Assembly (NCBI GenBank): GCA_963556145.1
Contig: OY744461.1
Coordinates: 682,001 to 746,000, forward strand
Direction of reading: 5' to 3'
Length of the DNA: 64,000 bases
From: Hygrocybe punicea
Taxonomy: Eukaryota; Basidiomycota; Agaricomycetes; Agaricales; Hygrophoraceae
Both the position numbers and the translations under genes were made by a program. Numbering within the stretch: the stretch's first letter is position 1; every line of letters begins with the position of its first letter. This document shows, one piece after another, positions 1 through 12,450 of this stretch. Under the pieces are notes generated by a model that did not search any database, had not been told where the DNA came from, and was given only the letters and a program-made list of their open reading frames with translations.

Positions 1-179
1 GTAAAGTTAAGAAAAAATCGAAACATACCTTGATGAACACAACACAAATTGTGTTGTGTTTAACCCACGTTGATGTTGCTGTGTTGTGTGAAAGGTCACA
101 GCCGGTCACATGATGCCATTTAACACGAAATAGTAAGTAAAGAAATACGAAAAACAAATGAAATCAATACCTTAAAAAT

Positions 180-355
180 ATCCGCGTTCGCGGTTTGAAC
201 GCGGTTTGGAGCCATTCAGGAAATCCGGCAGGCCTTGAAACCCGGAACTGAACCCGCGGTCCGGTTCAGCACTTGGCTGAACTTAGACCGAACTTAGGGT
301 TCGGTTCGGGGTTTGAACCGGGTTCGGCTAGGTTCGGAACCGAACTACGGCAACA
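180..355. repeat. GC-rich self-complementary dispersed repeat
   Basis: Short words such as GGTTCGG, GAACCG and GCGGTTTG recur in both orientations, so the block can fold on itself. No open frame of note covers it, and the flanks (1-180, 356-480) hold no recognisable gene. Blocks of this kind are common in Agaricomycete intergenic DNA. Whether it belongs to a mobile element is not visible here. Confidence 0.5.
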
Positions 356-483
356 CTAATCAGCAAATCCTTGTTTTCTTTGGGTAACATTGTACATTGA
401 TAAGGATTATTGAATATGGCTGCCTGTGGAGCGGGACCCTAGTTTGCTTGTTGAAGGGAGGAGCCAGGCACAAGTGTCAAAAG

Positions 484-880
484 GCATCACTGCCATTCAT
501 TTTCAGGGAAAATGAGTTGGCACCAAGGTCTGCCAGCAATACAACAACCAGCTCATCAATGGGAGTTAGTATTGCCTGCTTTGAGTCAAGTAATGGTCTA
601 TGATGGCAACACAGGATCATCAAAGGGCATCACCGCCAGTCATAGGAAAGGAGATGGCACCAAGGCCTACCGACAATACAACAACCAGCTCATCAATGGG
701 AGTTAGTATTGCCTGGTTTGAGTGAAGTAATGGTCTATGATGGCAGCACAGGATGGTCAATGGGCATCATTGCCGTTCAGATAAAAGGAGTTGGCAACAA
801 GGCCTACCAACAATACAACAACCAGCTCGTCAATGGGGTTAGTATTGCCTGTGTTGAGTCAAGTAATGGTCCACGATGAT
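484..880. repeat. 137-bp tandem repeat, about 2.9 copies
   Basis: The phrase GAG(T/A)TGGCA(C/A)CAAGG starts at 514, 651 and 788, giving an exact 137-bp period. Copies differ by scattered substitutions. A partial copy precedes 514 and the last one breaks off near 880. Since 137 is not a multiple of three, the short open frames across it are unlikely to be coding. Confidence 0.85.
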
Positions 881-1149
881 ATCTTTGGTCTCTTGCATTG
901 GCCTGGCTACTTTTCCACCTTGCATCATTTTATGTTTTGCCTGGTCTTCCTCTCGCCACTTCGCAGTCAGCTAATTGCCTCTGCTAATGACTTGTGGCCT
1001 TACCAATTTTCATATTCAACCGACACACACTGTCCCATCCACATTGACATTTCATCCACCCTGCTCATCTCAGTGCAACTCAGTCTCTCATCATTCATGT
1101 TGCACCACCCCCTGCTGCTGTAGTCACCAATCATGAAACCCCAGCCTAG

Positions 1150-1290
1150 TGTTGCCATGGCTCGGTCCAAAACCGTTAGCCATTGGAGCAGACCAATAAT
1201 TAGCCGAGCCGAGCCGTTCACTTGGCTAACGGTTAAACCTCGGCTTAGCCACGGCTAGCCATTATTAGCCATTACCAAATACCCAAATTA
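1150..1290. repeat. Self-complementary TTAGCC/GGCTAA block
   Basis: TTAGCC, GGCTAA, CCGAGC and their complements alternate, giving several overlapping imperfect hairpins. The surrounding stretch 881-1500 has no supportable gene. Confidence 0.45.
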
Positions 1291-1666
1291 GGAAATTTAG
1301 GTATCCAGCCTGTTTGCTGGCTTCAACGTCACTTGGATAACCCATCTGCTGCCTCCCACACCTCACTAACATGTACGGCCGCATTTCGCAAGTTTAAAAA
1401 AGATTTATGTCGTGTAAAAACAAGTAAGATCTGTGACTCAAAATTAAAACTAAATCTGCACTCCTGCACAATAATTGTCATGTAAAATAGTTTCAAAACA
1501 AACAATATTTTGATTGCCAAAGGTTTGGATTGAATTGAATAGTGTGCACTAGTTTTGTTTGTTCCTGCTCCCCATTCCTGCTCAGGCTGCTCCCCTGCTC
1601 TCCAGTTGCCACCTGTTCTGTCTCGCCATCCCCATTTACCATCTCCCCAGCACTAGCATGCGCAGA

Positions 1667-2470
1667 TGGCCACTCATACTCCCCCCCCGCAATCTGCATA
1701 AGCCATCTCCTCCTCTCTGCCCACCCACACTTCCCCTCCATCATATCCCCATCCGCTCTTCGTGCCTCACTATACCCATATCCCTGCCGCCCCAATGAGC
1801 CTGGCTCCCCATGAATCCCTGTTCCTTTGCCTGCATCTGCGTCTATGCCATCCCCAAGTGGCAATCGCCATACACAAACCGCGAACAGCACAATGCCACA
1901 TGCCCAAGTGTCCATTGCATGTGCATCATATCCGCAGCCAGCCGTGATCCACAAAACGCGCCAGTCTGAAATCGCCTGGGTGGGGGAGCACGAGGATGTG
2001 GTGGGTAGACGTCGAGAATGCACCAAGGAGTGCAGTGATGTTCGGATGTGCAATGTGCTGCAGCGCTGTCAGCCATTAGTCATCCCATTGGATATAACAC
2101 GAGTATTAAAAAATTAAAAGAAAAAAGGTGCGCACCCGGAGGACCTCCACCTCCCTGACGAACCCAATGTGTGTGCAGTCACTGTTGCGGTCATGATCTT
2201 GCTCGCGCGCCCTAGGCGTTGTCTTGACCGCAACAAGCCGTGCGCCCACCCCTACATCCACCCCACGATGATCTGAACCGGACTCAGCGGACTTGGTGAT
2301 GCCAAGTCCCCGGAGGGCCTCCATGACTGGAGTCGTGCCAGCAATGTGAGCACCTTTTGGATATGCCCCCACATGGGTGGGTGCAGAGAGGGGTTGGGTG
2401 GACACGTCCTCGGTGAGCCAGACACTGCTGAACGCACCCTGGCCAAGAGTACACACGAGTACGAGGGTGA
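1667..2470 (-). pseudogene. Relic of a Ser/Thr protein kinase with the catalytic core deleted
   Basis: The minus strand shows kinase landmarks in order. They are a glycine loop (LGQGAFSSVW, about 2405-2450), a VAVK-type lysine (about 2220-2232), an alpha-C-like REVEVLR, HPNITALLGAFS (about 2005-2046), a DFG-like DFRLARF, the subdomain IX segment MDTWACGIVLF and a GEYEWP ending at 1667. A plausible phase-0 intron lies at 2058-2135. The HRDxKxxN catalytic loop and the APE segment are miss­ing, the DFG glycine is arginine, and a frame change follows the DFG-like segment. The C-lobe after GEYEWP is lost too. From family knowledge this resembles fungal Snf1-like kinases; loss of the catalytic loop means it cannot be active. 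It is probably a decayed duplicate. Confidence 0.72.
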
Positions 2471-3220
2471 TGTGGCGGGCCAGGACTGCCAGGGGTGAGA
2501 GGAAAGAATAGTTGGCCGTGACTGTGGTTGTGACCGATCAGCGCCATAGGGCGAACACAGCAGCCGTAGTGGCAAAGAAGCTGATGGTTGGTGGTGGTGA
2601 TGGTGGTGCCTGAACTTGCGAGCCCGAGTTCGAGGTCAAATCATAATAAAAAACCTCCCACCACAGCCTCCTCTGAGTCTGCCTCGAACAAGGTGTAGCG
2701 ACCGGGCACCGGATGGACATGGCCAGACATGCGCCCATGACAAGGATTTTCTGCCCCTTCGGCGAACAGCGCATGCAGGCAGTTATGGCTTTGCGGTAGA
2801 GGTCTGGCTCAGGCTTGGAGTGCAGGAAAGCCGTGCGCAGTGGGAGCGTGCGCAGGGGCGAGTGGGGATGTCGGACGGGGACCGTTTATGAGTTGCTGTG
2901 TTGCTGGTGGTGGTGGTGGTGGTGCTGCGGACCGTTGTGCGGAAGCTGCGTGGGGGAGACGAACGTGGATTGGGAGGGTGGGAGTAGGCTGTACAGGCTT
3001 TGTGATGATTGTAATTGTCCGGTTGCAGGGTGTCGGGATGCGGCCGTGCTGTCGTTGTGCATAGCTAGGCGGATCTTAGTTAGTGAAAGTAAGAAAAAAA
3101 AACTCAGCAATGCAGCAGAAGTGGGTGCACGACCCTCTTCTATGTCTGGGACTGGCACGCGTCACTTGTCTTTGCTGCTGGCACTGCTGTTGCCGTCGTT
3201 GCCCACACCTTACAGCGGAT
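2471..3220. other. Low-complexity interval, no supportable gene
   Basis: Frames on both strands are open over short distances (including a His-rich run near 2900-2930) but none shows a recognisable domain. The minus strand could hold the Ser/Pro-rich N-terminus of the kinase relic; this cannot be shown from sequence. Confidence 0.4.
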
Positions 3221-3221
3221 C

Positions 3222-3912
3222 TTGTCCATGAAACATGGGTCAGCCAAGATGGACATTTCCCACTTGAAGTGGGCCAGCCGACCTCGGCCGACCAATATCT
3301 TTGCCCAAGGCAGATGGCTTGGCCGAGTGGGTTGGCCAACCGGGGGATATTTCCCCCAACCCAGTGGGGGTTTCAGCTTGCCATCAGACGTGGGTTGGCT
3401 GACACATTGGAATATATTGGCTGCCCATCAGGCATGGGTTGGCCGACCATCTGCCAAATATTGGCTACCCATCAGACGTGGGTTGGCCGACACATTGGAA
3501 TATATTGGCTACCCATCAGACGTGGGTTGGCCGACACATTGGAATATATTGGCTGCCCATCAGGCATGGGTTGGCCGACACATTGGAATATATTGGCCAT
3601 CCATCAGGCATGGGTTGGCCGACCGTCTGCCATATATTGGCTACCCAGCAGACATGGGTTGGCCGACCCTCTGCCACATATTGGCTGCCCATCAGATGTG
3701 GGTTGGCCGACCGTTTGCCACATATTTGTTACCCATCAGACGTGGGTTGGCCGACTCATTGGAATATATTGGCTACCCATCAGGCATGGGTTGGCAGACT
3801 GTCAAATATTGGCTGCCAGCAGACATGGGTTGGCCGACCGTCTGCCATATATTCGCTGCCCATCAGACGTGGGTTGGCCAACCCTCTGCCATATATTGGC
3901 CAGACAACCATT
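3222..3912 (+). repeat. 44-bp minisatellite element, plus-strand copy
   Basis: A head of about 150 bp beginning near CCATGAAACATGGGTCAGCC is followed by about 12 units of 44 bp (CCCATCA starts at 3424, 3468 and 3512). Two unit types mix, one with ACACATTGGAATATATTGG and one with ACCGTCTGCCATATATTGG. Because 44 is not a multiple of three, all three plus frames stay open, so long frames here are not evidence for genes. The same head and units recur inverted at 31385-32118, which marks a dispersed repeat family. Confidence 0.9.
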
Positions 3913-4125
3913 ATCTGTTGGCAGAGTGTTATGATCCAGTTGGTCAGGTCTATATCAGTTGATTTTCATGGGCTATATCTTCTGTGATAATATTTATTAA
4001 TCCATCTTGTCGACAAATGCAGTTTGTGCTTGTGCTATCATCTTTGTCCACATCACCATTTGTTTTTCTGCATAGCAGATGTGCCCCCTCAGTCCTCGAC
4101 CAACTTTGTCTCGACGTGCTTCCCA

Positions 4126-7100
4126 TTACACCTTCTGGTGTTGCAACCAACGAACAGTGTTACCCTTTTCTGACTTGACGCTTTGCAATTCTTCAGACCA
4201 CCGGTCATATCTGGCCTTGCCATGGAGCCAGTTTACACGATACACTGTATAGCAGTAAGATCTCCCATGAATTGTTGTAGGAGAACCATTTACCTTCCTG
4301 CATCCAATCGTTGTCCCCAGTCTTATTCCTATCTTTCATCCGCCAGATCCAGGGCAGCTTGTGATTTCTCTGGCCCACTCTATTCTCCTCAAGCATATCA
4401 CCACTCATCTTGATATCCTCCCGCCTCAGCACTTTGAAACGATCCAGCATGTCTGCACTCCCCCCTATATTGACCAATGCCTGACGAGTTTGCCTGTAGC
4501 TTGTGGCATATTTGCCAACTTTTAGCTGGACAGCATGCACATCATCCCATGCTCGAGTCTTCTTCTTCTGACTATTTGCTCCACGGACAGAGGTGCGAAA
4601 GATTACCATTTTCTCGCCCAACATCATCCTCAAATTTTCCAAACAGTCGTTTGCTTGCCCCACCCTGAGTTCCACCTCCTGAGCAGCCAAATTTTTGTTA
4701 CGGATTGCTTCTGCAGCGGGCTCCGGCAACAATCAACTTAACTAAGAGGGGGGTTTCCAGGGGAGAAGACAGCAGTTTTCATTGTTGCTTATAGCCAAGA
4801 CAACACTGCTAACAGGGGGGGTCAAGGTCTAGTGTCATTGCGAGCCGTGGGGGTTACTCAAAACAAGATGAGTCTGCCCCAAGAACCAGACTAAACGTAA
4901 GGAAAGGAAAAGAAGAAAAAGTCCGAACCAACAACAAGAACAGTACATATAGTGGCTGGTCTTGAGGGGAGGTAAATAGGAATACAACCATGAAGCCACA
5001 ACATGTCCAACTCTACCATGTGTTCACCATGAGGCGTACATGAGGCGTCCTCATGTCGATGTTCTCGCGATCCAACTGGAGGCCCGGGTGTCATTGAGGA
5101 TAGAAGAGGTCCGGATGACTCGGATGATTTGTCATCGGATCATGTGACAAGCAGAATTGCCAATTCGGGGTCTACACTTGCTGTAACAGGCAAGTGCGTT
5201 GTTTGGCAAGTGCGTTGCACGGTCGGGTCAAAGATGGGTATCGTCCAGTGTGGGGTTGGCAATGAGAGTGTCTTGAGGTAGCATGGATATAGCGGCAAGG
5301 TTGGTATGAAAGAAAATGAAGGAATGTATAGAGGAAAAAACCAACTAGGACAATGGGCTAGTCGAGGTCAGACATATGAACAGCATAAGCTGTACCGGAT
5401 GACGATGTCTGTTGATGACATATCGAGGAGCGGTGTCTTGTCCTGTTTGTGGAACAAGAAGGTCCACTTGATGTCGGTATTCGTCCAAGAAAGGGTATCA
5501 TTGTAAACGAGTGTGGGAGATATCAAGGTTATAGATGGAAAAGGTTAAATGAATGTGGGTCCAGGTTTCGAGTCATGGCACGAGTGACAAGCTGTGGGAA
5601 CAAGTCGTCGGGTACTGCATTGAAGCGGTGTCGTGCGAACAATATACGATAGGGGTTGGTTCACTGTTTGGGAAGTCGTATGGTCTGTGGTCAAAGTCCA
5701 AAAGAGTATGCTCCGGCGATGGTCGGATTAGAGAGAACAGTGAAATGTCCCGTGATCGAGGATTGTCCAGGGCATGCGTGCAGGTGAGGAATGTCGTCGG
5801 ATCGTCAGGGAGGATGATGGTAGGCACGGAATACGAAAGTGGAAACCATATATCCGGGAATGGCAATTGTCAATTACATGTCGAGATATTGTTGAGGTGG
5901 AAGTCAGAAGTATCAATGGTGGAAGGGTTTCGATGCCGATGCCAAAGATAGATCATAACAAAGTAGAAACCGATCAGGAAGGTGATGGCAATGCTGCCAA
6001 TAACAATTATGGTAATGAGCTGTGTCGGGAGTACAGCCATTGTGAATCGGTTTGTCGTGGGATGAAGTCAACAATATGTCAGGGCGAGGGAAAAGACAAT
6101 AGCGATGATGTCCATCGGCAAGGAGACTATTCGGGTACAGCAAGGTAACGTGGGGATGTGTCCATGGTCGGTCTGGATTGTTCTAGAAGAAGAAAGGAAG
6201 AAAAGAGAACAAGGACAAGAATAAACAACAATGTCCAAAAGAAGACAAAAGGTAAAGGGGAACGAAAAAGGAAGGTATGGTAAAGTGGAATCGTCATCGT
6301 GGGTAGTGGAGTCGGAATCGGAGTTGCGGAGTTGAAAAATGTAACAATTTTCCAAACCCAGCCGAGCACATTCCTCCATTCCCAAGGTAGATGGCATTGT
6401 AAGTCGACAGTTTTCAGGCCATTCTGTGACGTTGTCATCATCTTCTTCATCTACCTCGCCCTCCTCATCCAAATCCACGATCCAATCATCAGCATCCGAT
6501 TCACAATTCACCAAATTACAGTCATCCACTTGTTCACCCAGTAGTCCGTGCATTTTTCTGTGGAACGAATCGATTCGAGACTGAAGCCTATTTCGACGGT
6601 CCTCCAGATTTGCCTTTTCTGTGAAACTGGCAGTTTTTTGCACAGTACAAGCCATTGTTTTGAGGGTAGTCCTGTAGGGTAAACATATATCAAAGAGACA
6701 AATGATGAGGATGAGGATAGTTCCTACTGTGCTTGTTCTATGTTTATTCCTTCATTTAATATAGTCACCCTGCCGGCCATCACATCTTTGGGGTTCCCTG
6801 TGGTCAGTCTCAACCTGATCTCGGCCTGCGATGGTGCTGGTGAAACATCAATACCGTGTCCAAATTACCCACACATTATAAGACAAACCTTTCTCCATTT
6901 TGATGTCATATACTCTCAAATGTTCACCACGTAAAACCATTGCATTCTGTTCCTCCTCCTTCCACTGCTCCAGAACTTTCTCATCTACTGTTTCGCAAAG
7001 CTCCTCAAAGGCTGCTTTCATTTCCTGGGTTTCATCCACAGCTTTATCATACCGTTTCAACAAAGACCGAACTTTTGGAGGGCGATGGTGATGATATGTA

Positions 7101-9212
7101 TGGATGATATGCCTGTGAATTACATACCCATTCCTACCAACTTTTTCCAATTGGAATCCCTCATGAGGTCATCCAGGATCTCACATCTTTGGGATTTTGA
7201 CATGAAACGAATAGAACTGGCAATCTTGTTGATGATAGCCCAGAGTGTCTCCAAAATTTTGCCATCCTGCTGACCGGCCCCATGAACGAAGTTGAGACTG
7301 AACAGGGCAAAACACTTGGCAACATGTGCACCAAGATGAAACTTGCCCACAGCCCCAATGATCTCGAGCGCCTCAGGGAGAGTCAGATGGTCAGAATCGG
7401 AAACCCTTTTAGCAAAATTGATCAGCCAACTGCAGACGATATCGTATTCCACAAGTGCTTCTGTGATACCACTGTGGCACAGCCTATTGAGAGTGTTGCA
7501 TATCGAATAATCAATGTTCATGTGTCTGGTGCAGGCTATTTAATAAATTTGTCACGATTCATAGCTCAAAACACATTACTGACCGTTCACCCTTCTGGAA
7601 GTCGACCACACTATACGGTACAAAGCAACCATGCTTGGCACAAGCACAGGCACCAATTCCAGTAGCATATAAGTTATGCCGATTGGCATTGGCTTGGTTG
7701 ACAGCCTTATGATTCGAGCACTGTGATCTCTGATTAAGGATCATCCATTAGATGTTCACGAAAATCACAATTCATTAATTACCCCCTTGGACTCCATGGA
7801 AGCTGCCAGATGAGCACGATAAGGTGCATCCTCCACCATATAGCCTTCTCCATCGATAAGGCCCACGTCGTCATCTGGCTTCCGCATCTTAATCTGCTCA
7901 GCTTTGAAATTGCCATCGACCACGATGCTTGGCCTGTAAAGCCATCTGTTGTTGTGCTTGGTGATGAACTACATGAAAAGGGTTCGGAATCACCCACTGA
8001 TCAGGGCGATCCATCCAATTGTGAGGAAGATTTATCCCAGGCTGGGGACATGCAATGCAAAACAATGCCAGATCACCATTACCAGGCTCCCTCTCGGTAT
8101 CATGCCCAAAGCCAAATCGTTTCTTCAGGTGCAAGTATCGCCACTGTCTTGAGACCCTCATTAGTTCACGATAACGATCCTGAACAACATAACTCAGTTT
8201 TTGTTCTGTATGTACCATGTAACCAGAGAAGAAGTATATCACAAACCGGCAATGTATCTGGAAATGCATTGCAAGACAGTCGCCTTAACTTGTTATAGAA
8301 GTTATTTGCAGACGTTTTGCACTCCATCGAATCAATGTAGAAGTCATTCAGCAGCTGGAAAGTGAAGGCTGATGATGGCCGTTTTGCCATTGCAGGATAT
8401 AAACCCATATGAAGCAGTTGAATGTCCCGAGCTGGGGCATCTGGGCACGAGCACCACCGGATTTGACGTCGGTAAATTCCAGTGGTGTGAGTGACGGTGA
8501 TGATATTTTCCTCAGCATCAACATCCAAAGCCGGATCCAAATCGACCTCCTCACCAACACCGGACATAAGAACATCATGCAGATGCATATCTTCAACACT
8601 TTGCTCCAGTTGAACATTTCGATATGTGGGACAATTGCTTCCACCATGGCCAAGGGCCATCACTTGCCCAATTTCGTGCAAGTCATGAGGTAAAAAACAT
8701 CTGCCGTTCCAGATCTCAATTCTGTGGAAGGGATGATGCTTGTGTGCCTGCAAGCAACAATGTTGGCAGAAGGAAGGGCACCCATAGCAATCAGGGCAAC
8801 GAATGGAGATATCAGCCATGATACATGTTTGGCATGTAGCATCGGAAGGTGGCGCCTCAGATGATAAGAGTTCGGAGAGGTATTGCGTGTGAATGATTTT
8901 CCAAGCTGCCATTTGGTCATTCTGAGTCTACATGACAGCGTATTAACATCAAAAAGACAAGGTAAATATTTTGTTAACCTGTCCACTTTTACGATTCCTC
9001 TGTCTCACAGGTTCCTCCTGATCTAAATTCGACGTTGAGGCAACCGGAGGATCTTCGTTCTGTTGCGTCCGTTTTATGGGACTGGGGGGTCGAATAATGG
9101 GATGAGCCTTGACTGTCTTTCCACCTCGTTTAGTTGGCACCACCGTAAATTCCACCTCTCTCGCAAACTCTTTCTTTTTGCCTGAGCGTGATGTAACTTT
9201 TGATTTCACCAT
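4126..9212 (-). CDS. KDZ-superfamily transposase with CxC2-type cysteine cluster
   Basis: The enzyme should cut and join transposon ends in the nucleus. My eleven-exon model keeps phase throughout and gives 978 residues: 9212-8979, 8927-8247, 8179-7998, 7945-7783, 7720-7584, 7525-7128, 7071-6889, 6836-6728, 6671-6358, 4710-4294, 4244-4126. The N-terminus is basic. A Cys/His cluster (CxxCxxC, CxxC, HPFHRIEIW) in exon 2 matches the CxC2 domain. A DDE-type core follows: VVDGNF (D376), VEYDIVCSW (D494) and GKILETLW (E558). The Arg/Lys-rich C-terminus includes RAWDDVHAV and WIWRM. Introns are 46-67 nt except for a 1,647-nt one at 4711-6357. The stop at 4126-4128 may be premature, since matching sequence (HICYAEKQMVMW) continues in frame to 3997. 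It lies next to a Ulp1-like protease gene on the same strand. Confidence 0.88.
5573..6040 (-). pseudogene. Small single-pass membrane ORF inside the KDZ intron, with in-frame TGA
   Basis: An ATG at 6040-6038 opens a frame with one strong hydrophobic segment (LITIIVIGSIAITFLIGF then YFVMIYLW) followed by basic residues, and reaches a TGA after about 56 residues. The same frame stays open for about 97 residues more and looks coding (FPDIWFPLSYSVPTIILPDD, PYDFPNSEP). No splice pair that I could find removes the TGA. I do not recognise the family. It lies on the same strand as the transposase, inside its 1.65-kb intron, so it is probably inserted or captured sequence. Confidence 0.4.
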
Positions 9213-9343
9213 GGATGCAAAAACTTCGTGAAAACGGGAAATGATGGGAGAGACTGCACCATTTTATAAAGAAAAACATGAGGCAAAACACATGGCTAAC
9301 AATAAGACAATAACAATTATGTAACAATGCTAGCAGTAAAACT

Positions 9344-11257
9344 TCACCAATCCGATTCACCATCGGAATCGGAGACAACCATTTCAATGTCATTTAAAAC
9401 TTGCACCAATTTGACTTCATCAGGTGAACCAGGAATACCAACATCTTCTGAGTCCAATGTTATCCCATCAACCCAATTTCGAATTGCTTGCTTACACAAG
9501 GCTTGTTGGAGTTCTCCACGCAAAGTCGCAATTCGTGTGGGTTGCCAATCAATGGTTGCACTGACTCCTCCTGCTGTGCCATGCTTCAGGAGTTCTTCCA
9601 ACATGCCTTGAGGATTTTCAAGGAAGATGCGAAGGAAGTGAATCAAATAAACACCGCAGTCGTCGAAGTTAGGTTGTTCCGGTACCTAAAACAAGATTTG
9701 TCAATTAGCCACCCAGCCAAGGTGGAAAACGGTTAACCGTTGGTGTGATTGTCGTTATGTGAGCCAGCTTTGTGACCTTCCGAGTGTGCTTCGCAACTGA
9801 GGCAAGCCACTCATGCAGACGTGAGACAACATTTTCATGATCACCAGGTGGTAGCGAATCCAGCACACAGGTTATGCTGGGTCAAGAATAAGCAGGAAAC
9901 ATGTCAACCTGTCATGGAAACACACGTGTGCAGTCCATCCAGCTGGTTTTCGGAAAGACATCCTGCAGGATTGATGACGATGATCAAATACCAGTGGGAC
10001 CTGTTGCTGAACTCATCTCTGTCTGCATAGAAATGCACAAAATGACACGACTCACCCAGTGGGAACAGGAAATATCAAATATCGGCGTGCAAAGATGTCA
10101 CAGGCCTTCGTCCACCGCTTCACACTCCTTACACCATTCTTCCTGATATCTCTGTGAGACAGAATGTCTTTGCTTGCAAAACGAAATGGGGCAGACCTCA
10201 GTTTCTCCATAAAAAATGATATAAATATGTGAGTGTCGTCAAATAATTTTGGTTGAGATTTTGATGCTTCATGCAGAGCATAGCTTGGACGACCGTTGAG
10301 GTACTCAGCAAGGATGCAGACAAGATACTCACTACGTTCCAAAGTTGATCAACTCATCATCCAACCAAGCATGGTCCAGACGTTGAAAAGAACTCCATGG
10401 CACTGCGTCCCGCTTGGAATATTTGGCAATGATGCATGTTGCGTCAATGCTGGAATGCATCAGGACCATGCATTATCACAGACATAATGAGACTTACAGA
10501 ACCGGTTCAGGTACCTCATGTAAAGACACCATTTTGCACATAGTTTCGATGTCATTCCTTTTATAATGATCATGCAGTTTAGACAGAAATATGATGTCGT
10601 GGCTCACAGAAAATAAGTCATCCTTTCATCACCTAATGTGTTCGACAAAAGACTGAGCAGATCATCGTATATTGCCGGATTCCACAACTTGTGCTCTGGG
10701 TCAAAATGGATGGCCACAGCATGGGTTGAGACAATGGCTACATATTCATTGAGACTTGCACGCAATAGGTAACACAAGGAAGCATACCATTGTTGTCTCT
10801 GCCAAGGAATTTGCAAGATGCATTGTCCATCGGTCGTGAGGCAACCACATTGAACACCAATGCATGGACGTCCTCTGCATTGGGTTTTGTAACCTAATGA
10901 TTGTCTTCAGTATTTATGCTGGGGACATGACGTATCACGAAACAAACCTGACAACTGACAATGTCACGTTCTACCCAAATCGTCAGCAAGATGGCACTTT
11001 CACCAGCGACAGTGCATTTGACACTTTGAGATGCGGTCAGTGATGGTTATCAAATTTGTGGCTGATTACCTTGACCCAGAACATTCAAACATTGCCCAAC
11101 AGGTTCCTTCCTTGGGTTTGTGATATGTGTGGTGCGCTGACATCGCAAATAGGATGGGAAGAGTTAAAGATGGCATCTTTCCAGGAATGTTGAGAAAATT
11201 GTGTGGCACACATGATGGTTGAAGTTCAAGGTTGAGATCACACGTGTGACCAGTCAC
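9344..11257 (-). pseudogene. Ulp1-like (C48) cysteine protease, one frameshift
   Basis: C48 enzymes cleave SUMO or related modifiers. The catalytic order His, Asp, Gln, Cys is visible: SHWYLIIVINP, VLDSL, then QPNFDDCGVYLIHF. Upstream are FQRLDHAWLDDELINFG, typical of the Ulp1 fold entry, and a helical region with HAVAIHFDPEHKLW. My model has nine exons: about 11257-11070, 11023-10948, 10893-10608, 10557-10498, 10449-10333, 10283-10056, 10018-9926, 9876-9738, 9685-9344, with introns of 37-54 nt. Exon 10893-10608 needs one extra base near 10751-10764 to keep frame, so either the gene is freshly broken or the assembly has an error. The N-terminus runs into the palindromic motif at 11236 and may be truncated. 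It ends about 130 bp upstream of the KDZ start, on the same strand; Ulp1-like proteases are known cargo of Zisupton/KDZ and other DNA transposons. Confidence 0.8.
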
Positions 11258-11370
11258 GTCTTGCCAATAGTGACATCACACGTGTGACCATCAGACCACC
11301 TGACATCACACATGTGACTGTAACGTCACGCTGGGTGCCCAGCATGATGTGACATCACAACTGTGACTCG
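11236..11370. repeat. Palindromic CACGTG / GGGCGCCC motif, copy 1
   Basis: TCACACGTGTGACC occurs twice, followed by TGACATCACACATGTGACTG and CACGCTGGGTGCCCAGC. Both cores, ACACGTGT and GCTGGGCGCCCAGC, are palindromes. The motif overlaps the probable 5' end of the protease gene. Confidence 0.75.
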
Positions 11371-11519
11371 CGAAGATGGTGCGCCATGAAATGTTGAAAG
11401 AATTCAGGGATTCTGCCTGGAGATGTTTATCCAAGTGGCGTGCATGCTGCTGCACAGTGTGCACTATGTGTTGTTGCATCGTCATGGACCTATTCATGCA
11501 CCTCGATCCGGTTATTCCC

Positions 11520-12380
11520 GATTTGGCCTTTCATTGCTAAGTGATCACTAATATCGTGTACAATGGAAGGGGATCATTGCAAGGTATGTTGCAACAGCTC
11601 TAGTTGATAACATTCCGTCGACTTTGCACTATGTCACGTCTGATGTTCTCCTTTATAGCATGTGCATTAAATCAATCCGCGTCTTTTCATGTGGCCGCCA
11701 CACCACCCGAACGATATTCTGCGATATGGCCACAAGACGTACCAATGGCAGACGTGTGCCTTGCAGACGAAACGTCGATGAGCAGCGCCAGACAACCAAT
11801 ACGTGGTGTGGGCCGAGATGCTCCTACGTTCATGGAATTTACCGCACACCAACTCATTAGTTGAGTGTCCGATACTCTGTCCGTGCCATTTCTGACTGTT
11901 GATGATGAGGTTGAGCAATGTATACATAATGATTTTGAATATATCAATACAAAGGCGGACTGTCCTTCAACACAGGAGGTGGGGTAGGAATCAAACAATA
12001 TCGAATTATCCTCTCACACATTCAAAGTCTTGTTGTAATTATCATATACATGAACATATTGTGAACAATCAAGTCATCCACAAGATATATTTATGTGGCC
12101 GAGTGTGAGAGATATGTTAAACAGGATTGTCTGCGGGTAACGAGGCAGAAAGTTAAATGCGGTACACTTGGAGATGGGATAATGTCAAATGCGCCGGCAT
12201 TAGCTTTGTGTGTAAATCCGGTATTGAGATGACATGATTTTGGGCAAAATATGTCAATTTATCACACCAACGAGAATGTTGTCAATGTTGGCGTGCATGT
12301 ATTCACCTAAACCTGCAGCCCCGAATAATTGTCCTCTATGTCAAAACATGTATTCTCATTGCAACGATTGACAATCATGA
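11520..12380. other. Gene-poor interval between divergent gene pairs
   Basis: Overlapping frames of 70-100 codons exist on both strands at 11604-11998 but none has a recognisable domain or consistent splice structure. I see no supportable gene. Confidence 0.4.
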
Positions 12381-12384
12381 TGGT

Positions 12385-12450
12385 CACAAACGTGATGTCA
12401 CGTCGATGGGCGCCCAGCATGACATCACTTGTGTGACCATCACTTCATGT
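12385..12450. repeat. Palindromic CACGTG / GGGCGCCC motif, copy 2
   Basis: The run holds GGTCACAAACGTGATGTCAC, then GATGGGCGCCCAGCATGACATCA and TTGTGTGACC, the same word order as copies 1 and 3. It sits between the minus-strand protease/transposase pair and the plus-strand dioxygenase/JmjC pair. Confidence 0.75.

Noticed and set aside
3083..3987. Three overlapping long plus-strand open frames
   Set aside because: They are the three frames of a 44-bp tandem repeat without stop words. The period is not a multiple of three and the frames carry only repeat peptides.
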